Below, in pieces: positions 1 through 7,056 of a stretch of 10,448 nt of DNA. The notes beneath the pieces were generated by a model. The model was not told the DNA's origin, did no database searches, and saw nothing but the letters and a program-made list of their open reading frames with translations. Source of the DNA: JAIVJZ01 sp035296385 (GTDB lineage: Bacteria > Acidobacteriota > Blastocatellia > Pyrinomonadales > Pyrinomonadaceae). Numbering within the stretch: position 1 is the stretch's first letter; each line of letters opens with the position of its first letter. The DNA lies in NCBI GenBank assembly GCA_035296385.1, contig DATHBB010000184.1:1-10448 (forward strand), given 5' to 3'. Position numbers and translations under genes: made by a program.

Positions 1-923
1 TCGATCTGTGTCTGCGGGTTGTAGCCGAGCAGGCGGCGCGCTTTGGAGATGTCGGCGAAAGTCTGCGGCACGTCGCCGGGTTGCATCGGCTGGCGGTCGA
101 TGACGGCCTTCCGGCCAAGCTCTTTTTCCAACAGCGCGATCAGTTCGCGCAACTCCACCGTGCGCGATTCGCCGAGGTTGATCGCTTCGTAATCTGTCGC
201 CGTGTAGTCGATGGCGGCGCGCACGCCCGCGATGATGTCTTCGATGTAAGTGTAGTCGCGTCGCGTCGTGCCGTCGCCGAACACGGGGATCGGCCTGCCT
301 TCGGAGATCAAACGCGCGAACTTGTGTATCGCCAGATCGGGACGCTGGCGCGCGCCGTAGACGGTGAAGAAGCGCAGCGCGACGCATCGCAGGTCGTGCA
401 GATGCGCGTAGGTGTGGCAGAGCATTTCGCCCGCCGCCTTCGTCGCCGCGTAAGGCGAGATGGTTTGCCTGATCGGATCGTCTTCCGAAAAAGGAACTTT
501 CGCGTTGATGCCGTAGACGGACGAAGACGAGCCGAAGACGAACTGCGGAACTCGCGTTGCGCGCGATGCTTCGAGCAGGTTGAGCGTGCCCGTAATGTTC
601 GTCTCCGCGTACAAAAACGGCTCGGTTAGAGAAGGCCGCACGCCCGCCCGCGCCGCCAGATGCACGACGCAATCAAAACGCTCGTCGGCGTTGAAAACTC
701 TCTCCATCGCCGCGCGGTCGCGTATGTCCGCTTCGACCAGCTTGTAATCCTCGCGCGTCAGGTGCGGCGCGATGTTCGCGCGTTTGAGCGCGGGGTCGTA
801 GAAGTCGTTGAAGTCATCTACGACCGTCACGCGCCAAGCGTCTTCCGCAAGCAGACGTTCGACCAGATGCGAGCCGATGAAGCCCGCGCCGCCCGTCACC
901 AAAATGCTACGCTTATTCGTCAA
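1..923 (-). CDS. NAD-dependent epimerase, UDP-glucuronate 4-epimerase type (C-terminus beyond window)
   Basis: Reading leftward from a TTG at 923 gives 307 open codons that run off the left edge, so the C-terminus is missing. It is an extended short-chain dehydrogenase. The NAD-binding GGAGFIG is at residues 11-17, the SSS-VYG block at about 132-138, and the catalytic pair Y158/K162 in YAATK. GARQRPDLAIHKF (about 190-202) and PGDVPQTFADISKA (about 282-295) are typical of the UDP-glucuronate 4-epimerase group (LpsL/Cap1J/GAE-like). That group interconverts UDP-GlcA and UDP-GalA in the cytoplasm for polysaccharide synthesis. Full-length members have about 320-340 residues, so little is missing. 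The TTG overlaps the methyltransferase stop as TTGA, and a strong ribosome-binding site lies 10 nt upstream, which supports this start and translational coupling. Related epimerases or dehydratases acting on other nucleotide sugars cannot be excluded. The family is certain; the exact substrate is inferred. Confidence 0.9.
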   Translation of the reverse strand, partial: MTNKRSILVTGGAGFIGSHLVERLLAEDAWRVTVVDDFNDFYDPALKRANIAPHLTREDYKLVEADIRDRAAMERVFNADERFDCVVHLAARAGVRPSLTEPFLYAETNITGTLNLLEASRATRVPQFVFGSSSSVYGINAKVPFSEDDPIRQTISPYAATKAAGEMLCHTYAHLHDLRCVALRFFTVYGARQRPDLAIHKFARLISEGRPIPVFGDGTTRRDYTYIEDIIAGVRAAIDYTATDYEAINLGESRTVELRELIALLEKELGRKAVIDRQPMQPGDVPQTFADISKARRLLGYNPQTQI

Positions 924-1834
924 GCCGCTTTCGCCTCTCCTTTGCGCGCGTAAATCCACAAGTGCCAGCCCCAGCGCGCCGCGAGCCGCGCTTCAAGGCC
1001 GCGCGACAACAAATTGCCCATCACGGGCAGCCAGCGCTTATTCAAAAAGTGCGTCGCCGTCTCGACCTCCGCGAAGTCCCGGAACAACTCGCGCGCCTCC
1101 CGTCTCGAATAGACGCGCGCCAAGGGATTCCCCGCCCCGTCCGTGTTGCGGTTCAAAAACTCACCCGGCGCGAGATAACTCTCCGCATCCTCTCTGACGC
1201 GCGCTGCGTGCTCGCGCAGAGACGCGACGGGTTCGCCCGTCAAGCGATGCGCCAGACGCAAGCCCGCTTCACGTTTCAACAAATGCGCCCCCGCGCGACG
1301 CAGCACGCCTATGTTCACGCGATAGTTATACGAGTTGCGATGATAAAGCATCACGCACGCGCGCCCACCCGGACGCAGCACGCGATGAACTTCCCTGACC
1401 GCCCGCGCCGTGTCCGGCGTGTGATGCAGCACGCCGTGCGAATAGACGAGATCAAAACTGTCGTCCGCGAAGTCCAGATTCTCCGCATCCGCCGTGCGAA
1501 ACTCCCCGCGCAAATTGAAAACCTCAAAACACTTGCGCGCCAACTCCACCGCCGCGTCCGTCAAATCCACGCCCGTATAATCCGCACCCGCGCGCGCAAA
1601 CTGCGCCCCGTCCGTCCCCAACCCGCACCCGATCTCCAGCACCTTCAACCCCCGCGCACGCCCGAACGCTGCCGCCGACGGAATGTGCCACTCCGTCCCA
1701 TACCGATGCTCCGCCACGCGCTCATAAAACTCACGCGACCCCATCACGGCATCCGTAAACTTCGTCCCGCACGGGTTCGCCTGCCAAAACTCCCGCACCC
1801 GCTCCTTCAAATTGTTCCCGTTATCATCACTCAT
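920..1834 (-). CDS. Class I SAM-dependent methyltransferase (Methyltransf_11 type)
   Basis: This 304-residue protein has a Rossmann-fold methyltransferase core. Motif I VLEIGCGLG is at residues 65-73, the acidic residue binding the SAM ribose is D90 in GVDLT, DAENLDF is at about 116-122, motif IV-like SHGVLHHTPD at 133-142 and RVLRPGG at 151-157. An N-terminal FWQANPCGT segment (about 16-24) precedes the core. The C-terminal third beyond about residue 165 (many Arg and Leu) probably forms the acceptor region. In a glycan cluster, O- or N-methylation of a sugar is the natural guess, but the acceptor is not shown. The frame stays open to an ATG at 1939. I prefer the ATG at 1834 (MSDDNGNN) because the 35 upstream residues look unlike a methyltransferase N-terminus; neither start has a strong ribosome-binding site. 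The stop overlaps the epimerase start by 4 bp, so the two are probably co-translated. Confidence 0.88.
   Translation of the reverse strand: MSDDNGNNLKERVREFWQANPCGTKFTDAVMGSREFYERVAEHRYGTEWHIPSAAAFGRARGLKVLEIGCGLGTDGAQFARAGADYTGVDLTDAAVELARKCFEVFNLRGEFRTADAENLDFADDSFDLVYSHGVLHHTPDTARAVREVHRVLRPGGRACVMLYHRNSYNYRVNIGVLRRAGAHLLKREAGLRLAHRLTGEPVASLREHAARVREDAESYLAPGEFLNRNTDGAGNPLARVYSRREARELFRDFAEVETATHFLNKRWLPVMGNLLSRGLEARLAARWGWHLWIYARKGEAKAA
934..943 (-). promoter_or_regulatory. Ribosome-binding site for the epimerase TTG start
   Basis: On the minus strand AAAGGAGAGG ends 10 nt before the TTG at 923-921. It lies inside the last codons of the methyltransferase gene. It is the best Shine-Dalgarno match I noticed in the window and it decides for the unusual TTG start, since no ATG or GTG is suitably placed. 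Confidence 0.65.
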
Positions 1835-2172
1835 CGAGAGTCCATCCGGCAGCACACTATTCACCCCACGACCCGCCCCCACACACGCACAGAAGAAAAC
1901 CCACGCCCCATGCGAAACACCGAAAGTAACACGCCCCATTCACGCCCGACAAGCGACAGACCACACACAGCCGCTTGGCTATAGTGACGTACTTCAATGC
2001 TAACTGCTCGTGCGTCCGCTCGACACCGAAATACATACTCCTTCCCTAAAACGCGTCATCATTATATCCTCTGCCGTGTCGTCGCCTGACGCGCGAGCAC
2101 GTTCATCAAGTTTCTTCACCAGTCGCTCCAAACGTGCCGCGTCGCCCGTTCATCGCTCACTGAAACAATATT
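1835..2172. other. Divergent intergenic region between methyltransferase and TIR gene
   Basis: This 338-bp gap must hold promoters for both divergent genes, unless the methyltransferase is transcribed through the TIR locus from upstream. Weak candidates are TATATC at 2063-2068 on the plus strand and TATAGC at 1983-1978 on the minus strand. Neither has a convincing -35 box, so I do not call them as promoters. The plus strand is C-rich from about 1855 to 1905. A 43-codon minus-strand reading frame (2131-2000, TTG start) is open but has no ribosome-binding site. I see no terminator hairpin, tRNA, transposon end or target-site duplication. The TIR gene lacks a clear Shine-Dalgarno; CACTGAAACAATATT precedes its ATG. 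Confidence 0.5.
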
Positions 2173-4950
2173 ATGTGCGCAGCCACCAAACCCACCGTTT
2201 TCATCAGCTACAGCCACAAGGACGAAGAGTGGAAAGATCGTCTTGTGACGCATCTCGGCGTACTCCAGGAGCAAGATTTACTCACCCTCTGGGAGGATCG
2301 GCAGATCGGCGCGGGCGAGGATTGGGAGCAAAAGATTCAAGATGCCATGAATGCCGCTCACGTCGCCGTCCTGCTGATTTCAGCCAACTCTCTTACTTCA
2401 AAATTCATTCTCCGTAAAGAAGTGGCTCATCTGCTGCAACGCCGCGACAAGGAGGGATTGCAAATCTTTCCGGTCATCATCAAATCGTGCGCTTGGCAGA
2501 AGGTTGATTGGCTGAGCCGAATGCAGGTTCGCCCACGCGATGGCAAGCCGCTCTCCGCGCACGGCGGGGATCGTAGAGACGAAGCGTTAGCCAGGATTGC
2601 GACGGAGATTCTTGAGAAGTTTGAGCAAGCGACGACATCGGGTGCTCAAGAGAAATTCACATCGCCCGACTCTAAAAGAATTTCCATCAGCCGCTTACCC
2701 GTTACCGGACGCGATATCTTCGGACGCGAGAAGCAGTTACAGCAGTTAGATGATGCCTGGGCGAATCCTAAGACAAACATCCTGAGCCTCGTCGCATGGG
2801 GCGGCGTCGGCAAATCGGCATTGGTCAATCACTGGCTGGGGCGCATGGCCTCAGATGATTATCGCGGCGCGCAACGCGTCTACGCGTGGTCGTTCTACAG
2901 CCAAGGCTCGACCGACCGCGCTGTCTCAGCCGATCAATTTATCGAAGCCGCGCTCACTTGGTTCGGTGATCCCGACCCCAACAAAGGCTCGCCGTGGGAC
3001 AAAGGCGAACGGCTTGCACAACTGGTCGGCTCGCAGCGCACTCTACTTGTGCTTGACGGCTTAGAGCCGCTCCAGCATCCTCCCGGCGCAGACGAAGGCC
3101 GTCTCAAGGATCAAGCCCTCCAATCGCTTTTGCGCCAACTTGCCGCCTCCAACAAAGGGTTGTGCCTCATCTCCACGCGCGTCGCCGTCACTGACCTTAA
3201 TTCATTCGAGAACAGCACCACCCCACGCGTTGACCTCGAACACCTCTCGCCCGAAGCGGGAGCGCAGGTGCTTCGCGCACAGGGCGTCAAAGGCACACAG
3301 GCCGAACTGGAACAGGCCGCACGAGACTTCGACGGCCACTCACTCGCACTCACACTGCTCGGCAGCTATCTCAGCGACGTGTACCGCGGCGACATCAGCC
3401 AACGCACAGAAGTCAAAGACCTTGAAGAAGACGTGCGCTACGGTGGCCATGCGTTGAGAGTCATGGCCTCTTACGAGAAATGGTTTGGCGAAGGGGCGGA
3501 GCTATCCGTGCTGCGTATGCTTGGATTATTCAACCGCCCCGCCGACAAAGACGCGATAGCCGCGCTGCGAGCCGCGCCCGCCATCCCCGGCCTGACGGAT
3601 GCGTTGCAAGGTTTGAGTGAAACGGATTGGCAGCGCGTGTTAGCCAAACTGCGCCGCGCAAAACTCCTCGCCGCGCCGAGTCCAAATAAACCCAATATAC
3701 TGGACACCCATCCGCTTGTGCGCGAGCACTTCGGGAAGCAACTCAAGCAAACTCGTGCCGACGCTTGGCGTGAAGGCAGCAACCGTCTCTATAAACATCT
3801 GAAGGACACAACTAAAGAGTTTCCCGATACAATTGAAGAGATGGTTCCGTTGTACGCAGCGATTGCTCATGGCTGCGAGGCTGGCAGGCATCAGGAAGCC
3901 TATGATGAGGTGTTCTGGCGACGGGTTTGCAGGGGTAATGAGTATTTCAGTACTAAAAAACTCGGAGCGTTTGGTGCTTATCTGACTGCTCTGAGCGTTT
4001 TTTTTGATTCCCCATGGCAGCAACTCATATCAAGCCTTACAGAAGCCACTAAGTCGCATTTAGTGGGCGAAGTTGGTTACGCCCTCCAAGCACTAGGTCA
4101 GTTAGAGGAATCAACTCAGCCAATGCAAGCCGCTTTGGATGCTTGTATTTTAATGAAAGATGGGGGAAATGCAGCTAGATCAGCAAACAATCTCAGCGAA
4201 ACCTACCTGATCATTGGCAACTTATCTAAAGCCCTCACTTACGCCCGACAGAGTGTGAAATTTGCCGATGAAAGCGGTGGTAGCTTTATACAACTGTACA
4301 CTAGATCTACGTTGGCTCGTGCTTACCACCAAACAAATAGCCTATCTGAAGCAGAGAATGCTTTCAACGAAGCTGAGAAAATACAGAGAGAGTGGCAGTC
4401 AGAATTCCCGCTCCTCTATGCATTTCAGGGCTTTATGTATTGCGATTTGTTGCTGGATCAGGAGAAGTACGAAGAAGTACTAAATCGGTGCAACAAGTTT
4501 TTCGAATGGCGTTTACCCTCGGATTCGATCCTTACCATCGCTTTAGAAAACCTCTTGTTTGGCCGCGCCTTGATGTTTAAGGCTCAGCGAGAAGATATAT
4601 GCAATTTCGCCGAAGCTACAGACTATCTAAAACGAGCAGTCGCTGGATTGCGTCAGTCAGGAACTCTGCCATACTTACCAGTTGGGTTGCTGGCGCGCGC
4701 AGAGCTATATCGGGTTAAGGGCAAGTTTGATCGAGCACAGGCCGATATTGATGAGGCGATGGGTATTGCTAAACGTGGAAGTATGGGGCGGTATGAAGCT
4801 GATTGCCATTTGGAATATGCAAGGCTTTATCTAACGCGGGGGGAGAAGGAGCAGGCGCGTGAGAGTTGGGAGAAGGCGCGGGAGATGATTGGGCGGATGG
4901 GGTATCACAGGCGGGATAGGGATGTGGAGGAGATTGGGCGACAGTTGTGA
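2173..4950 (+). CDS. TIR-STAND NTPase-TPR protein, NLR-like candidate immune effector
   Basis: The 925-residue product starts at the only possible ATG, because an in-frame TGA lies 12 nt upstream. Residues 7-150 form a TIR domain: TVFISYSHKDEEW (8-20), DRQIGAGEDW (42-51), VAVLLISANSL (64-74) and SKFILRKE, where E83 is the likely NADase glutamate. Residues 175-525 form a STAND/NB-ARC-like NTPase. It has Walker A GGVGKS (210-215), a conserved WSFYSQGS block (239-246), Walker B LLVLDGLE (291-298), sensor-like CLISTR (331-336), GHSLAL in place of the usual GLPLAL (388-393), and THPLVREHF (512-520) near the MHD position. Residues about 630-910 are TPR-like helical repeats and probably the sensor. 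There is no signal peptide or membrane segment, so it should act in the cytoplasm. In known TIR-STAND proteins ligand sensing drives oligomerisation and NAD+ cleavage; that role here is inferred. The gene stands alone, opposite in strand to all neighbours. The TPR half looks AT-richer than the rest. A non-defence signalling role is the alternative. Confidence 0.9.
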   Translation: MCAATKPTVFISYSHKDEEWKDRLVTHLGVLQEQDLLTLWEDRQIGAGEDWEQKIQDAMNAAHVAVLLISANSLTSKFILRKEVAHLLQRRDKEGLQIFPVIIKSCAWQKVDWLSRMQVRPRDGKPLSAHGGDRRDEALARIATEILEKFEQATTSGAQEKFTSPDSKRISISRLPVTGRDIFGREKQLQQLDDAWANPKTNILSLVAWGGVGKSALVNHWLGRMASDDYRGAQRVYAWSFYSQGSTDRAVSADQFIEAALTWFGDPDPNKGSPWDKGERLAQLVGSQRTLLVLDGLEPLQHPPGADEGRLKDQALQSLLRQLAASNKGLCLISTRVAVTDLNSFENSTTPRVDLEHLSPEAGAQVLRAQGVKGTQAELEQAARDFDGHSLALTLLGSYLSDVYRGDISQRTEVKDLEEDVRYGGHALRVMASYEKWFGEGAELSVLRMLGLFNRPADKDAIAALRAAPAIPGLTDALQGLSETDWQRVLAKLRRAKLLAAPSPNKPNILDTHPLVREHFGKQLKQTRADAWREGSNRLYKHLKDTTKEFPDTIEEMVPLYAAIAHGCEAGRHQEAYDEVFWRRVCRGNEYFSTKKLGAFGAYLTALSVFFDSPWQQLISSLTEATKSHLVGEVGYALQALGQLEESTQPMQAALDACILMKDGGNAARSANNLSETYLIIGNLSKALTYARQSVKFADESGGSFIQLYTRSTLARAYHQTNSLSEAENAFNEAEKIQREWQSEFPLLYAFQGFMYCDLLLDQEKYEEVLNRCNKFFEWRLPSDSILTIALENLLFGRALMFKAQREDICNFAEATDYLKRAVAGLRQSGTLPYLPVGLLARAELYRVKGKFDRAQADIDEAMGIAKRGSMGRYEADCHLEYARLYLTRGEKEQARESWEKAREMIGRMGYHRRDRDVEEIGRQL

Positions 4951-4983
4951 GTGGTGATGGGTGAATGAGGGGTGGTGCGGCGG

Positions 4984-6960
4984 TTAGTCCGTGAAGGTGC
5001 GTTGCCAGAGTTCGAGGGTGAGGAGTTGGAAGACTTGGAGGTTGTAGTCTTCGCGGCCTGAGAGGTTGGCGTCGATGATGCGGCGGACTTCGGAGGGGCG
5101 GAAGAGGCCGCGTCGGCGGACGGTTTGTTCGGAGAGTAAATCTTCGACCATGGGGCGGAGGGCGCCGCGTAGCCATGAGCGGACGGGTGCGCCGAAGCCC
5201 GCTTTTTTGCGCCAGACGACATCGCGCGGGAGCAGGCTTTCGGCGGCGCGTTTCAGGATGTATTTTCGTTTGAGGCCGCGCAGCTTTAAGTTGACGGGCA
5301 TGCGTGCGGCGAGTTCGACGAGTTCGACGTTGAGGAAGGGGACGCGAACTTCGAGTGTGGCGGCCATGGAGGTCTTGTCGGTGTAGGCGAGGTTGAGGCA
5401 TGGGAGGAAGGTTTTCAGGTCAACGTAGAGCAGGCGGTTGAGCGGCGCGGCGTCAGCGACGCGTGCAAAGTGGCGGCGGTGCTCGCGGTAGGCGTCGAAG
5501 TCGCGCGTGGCATCGTTCAAATCGTCTGTGTAGAGGCGGCGGCGGGCGGCGTCTGTGAAGTATGTGCCGAAGCCGAGGTAGCGATCTTCGAAATCGAGCG
5601 CGGCGGAGCGTGCGAACTTTTTGGCGTTGCGCAGAGGTGCGGTGAACTTGCCGGGCAGGCCGCCGGGCAGGGCGTTTGATAAAGTTGACATCAGAGGGCG
5701 ACGCAGGAAGGCGGGCACGGGGTCGAGCGCGCCGGCGAGTCGCATGGCGAGTTGGCGCGGGTAGCCCGCAAAGACTTCGTCGCCGCCGACGCCGGAGAGC
5801 AAGACTGTCAGAGTTTCGCGCGCGGCGCGCGAGACGAGATAGCTCGTGATGACCGCGGGGTCGGCGACGGGTTCGTCCATGTGATAGACGAGCTTCGGGA
5901 GCAGGTCGCACACGTCGGGTCGGAGCATCAACTCATGGTAGTCGGTGTCGAGAAGTTTGCCGACCTGTCGTGCCCAGCGCGCGTCGTCTGGGATGATGTC
6001 GTAGCGCAGGTCCGCTTGCTCGATGCCGACGGTGTAGGTGGAGATGCGCCGCCCGTCGCTGTGGCGATTCATCAACGCGACGATTGAAGACGAATCCACG
6101 CCGCCCGAGAGGAACGCGCCGAGCGGCACGTCCGCGACCATCTCCATCCCCACGACGCGCTCCAGAGTCTCCAGCACGCGCTCGCGCCACCACTCGACGC
6201 TTTTATCCTCTTCGATCTCGTCGAAAGAAACGTCCCACCACTCGCGCACCTGTATCTCGCCCGCGCGCCACACGAGCAGGTGCGCGGGCGGGAGTTTATA
6301 GATGCCGCGAAAGACTGTGTGCGGATCGGGCGTCCAGAGGAAGGTGAGATATTGATTGAGCGCTTCCGCGTCGAGCGCGCGTTCGACGAGGCCGGTCGCG
6401 AGTATGGCTTTGATCTCGGAGGCGAAGACGAACGATCGAGCGTCAACGTTCGACGCGCCCGCCGCATGAGCATTCGCGCCGTTCTCGCCGTGCGCGCCGA
6501 ACGCGTAATAAAGCGGCTTGATGCCGAGTCGGTCGCGCGCGAGTATTAACTCGTGCTCGTCCCCGTCCCACAGGGCGAAGGCGAACATGCCGTTCAGGCG
6601 CGCGAGCGCAGACGTGCCCCATTCGGCGTAGGCCGCGAGCAGCACTTCCGTGTCGCAGTCGGTGCGAAAGCGGTGGCCGAGCCCTTCGAGTTCGCGGCGC
6701 AGTTCGCGGTAGTTGTAAATCTCGCCGTTGAAGGTGACGGAGTAGCGCCCGTCCGCGTACTGCATCGGCTGGTGTCCGGCCTCGCTCGTGTCGATGATCG
6801 ACAGCCGGCGGTGACCGAGACACGCGCTCCGCCCCGCCGCGTCAACCGACGGAGAAGTCCACACACCTTCGTCGTCGCGCCCGCGATGCTCTATGGACGC
6901 GAGCATCGCGCCGATGCGACGCTCAGGATTCGGGCTGATGATTCCGGCAATGCCACACAT
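4984..6960 (-). CDS. asnB: Asparagine synthase (glutamine-hydrolysing), AsnB family
   Basis: The 658-residue protein has the two AsnB modules. The N-terminal class II glutaminase starts MCGIAG, giving catalytic Cys2 after Met removal, with RLSIID (52-57), FNGEIYNY (78-84 region), DCDTE (101-105) and LNGMFAFALWD (122-132). The C-terminal ATP-pyrophosphatase synthetase has PP-loop SGGVDSSS (285-292), YHMDEPVADP (359-368), SGVGGDEVFAGYPR (389-402) and LKRKYILK near the C-terminus. The family makes asparagine from aspartate, glutamine and ATP. Paralogues in glycan clusters are thought to amidate sugar carboxyls or other acceptors, which would suit a neighbouring uronic-acid epimerase; this is inference. 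Length is normal (about 600-660). Oddities are RGRDDEG where RGPDDEG is usual, and a Gly/Ala/Asn-rich insertion at about 155-177. The ATG is fixed by Cys2, yet no Shine-Dalgarno precedes it: a repeat arm ends 8 nt upstream. It converges on the TIR gene. Confidence 0.93.
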   Translation of the reverse strand: MCGIAGIISPNPERRIGAMLASIEHRGRDDEGVWTSPSVDAAGRSACLGHRRLSIIDTSEAGHQPMQYADGRYSVTFNGEIYNYRELRRELEGLGHRFRTDCDTEVLLAAYAEWGTSALARLNGMFAFALWDGDEHELILARDRLGIKPLYYAFGAHGENGANAHAAGASNVDARSFVFASEIKAILATGLVERALDAEALNQYLTFLWTPDPHTVFRGIYKLPPAHLLVWRAGEIQVREWWDVSFDEIEEDKSVEWWRERVLETLERVVGMEMVADVPLGAFLSGGVDSSSIVALMNRHSDGRRISTYTVGIEQADLRYDIIPDDARWARQVGKLLDTDYHELMLRPDVCDLLPKLVYHMDEPVADPAVITSYLVSRAARETLTVLLSGVGGDEVFAGYPRQLAMRLAGALDPVPAFLRRPLMSTLSNALPGGLPGKFTAPLRNAKKFARSAALDFEDRYLGFGTYFTDAARRRLYTDDLNDATRDFDAYREHRRHFARVADAAPLNRLLYVDLKTFLPCLNLAYTDKTSMAATLEVRVPFLNVELVELAARMPVNLKLRGLKRKYILKRAAESLLPRDVVWRKKAGFGAPVRSWLRGALRPMVEDLLSEQTVRRRGLFRPSEVRRIIDANLSGREDYNLQVFQLLTLELWQRTFTD

Positions 6961-6968
6961 AAGAATTT

Positions 6969-7056
6969 AGTGACAGGTGACAAGTGACAGGTGACAAGTT
7001 AAAACCAAAGACTTGTATTGTTCTCTCCTGTCACCTGTCACTTGTCACCTGTCACT
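6969..7056. repeat. 28-bp perfect inverted repeat of GTGACAGGTGACAA-type units
   Basis: The left arm 6969-6996 is perfectly complementary to 7029-7056, with a 32-nt loop at 6997-7028; pairing can extend a few bases with mismatches. Each arm is itself built from short direct repeats (GTGACAGGTGACAA followed by GTGACAGGTGAC), so several registers can pair. The element fills the gap between oxidoreductase and asnB: the oxidoreductase stop (7040-7038) lies in the right arm and the left arm starts 8 nt before the asnB ATG. In mRNA it would form a strong hairpin. No T-run follows, so a classical intrinsic terminator is not supported. It is most likely a dispersed intergenic repeat, possibly acting in attenuation or transcript stability. 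Confidence 0.85.

Noticed and set aside
81..953. Plus-strand frames opposite the epimerase
   Set aside because: They have no recognisable motifs, while the minus strand carries an intact epimerase with GGAGFIG and YAATK.
962..1984. 340-codon open frame on the plus strand opposite the methyltransferase
   Set aside because: Its product is Arg/His/Pro-rich with no domain signature, and it is the antisense shadow of a gene with clear SAM motifs in GC-rich codons.
1835..2172. Mobile-element boundary next to the TIR gene
   Set aside because: I searched by eye for terminal inverted repeats or a target duplication shared with 4951-4983 and found none, and no transposase or integrase is encoded.
4769..5401. 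210-codon minus-strand frame across the end of the TIR gene and the asnB C-terminus
   Set aside because: It overlaps two well-supported genes and encodes a low-complexity Pro/Arg/His-rich sequence, a product of the local base skew.
5453..5911. 152-codon Arg-rich minus-strand frame inside asnB
   Set aside because: It is an out-of-frame reading of the asnB synthetase domain, whose own frame has all conserved motifs.
6969..7056. Inverted repeat as an intrinsic terminator
   Set aside because: There is no T-run after the stem on the minus strand, and asnB needs transcription through it or a promoter for which no room is seen.
6969..7056. Repeat as a small CRISPR array
   Set aside because: Units are only about 12-14 nt, directly adjacent without spacers, and arranged as an inverted pair; no cas genes are present.
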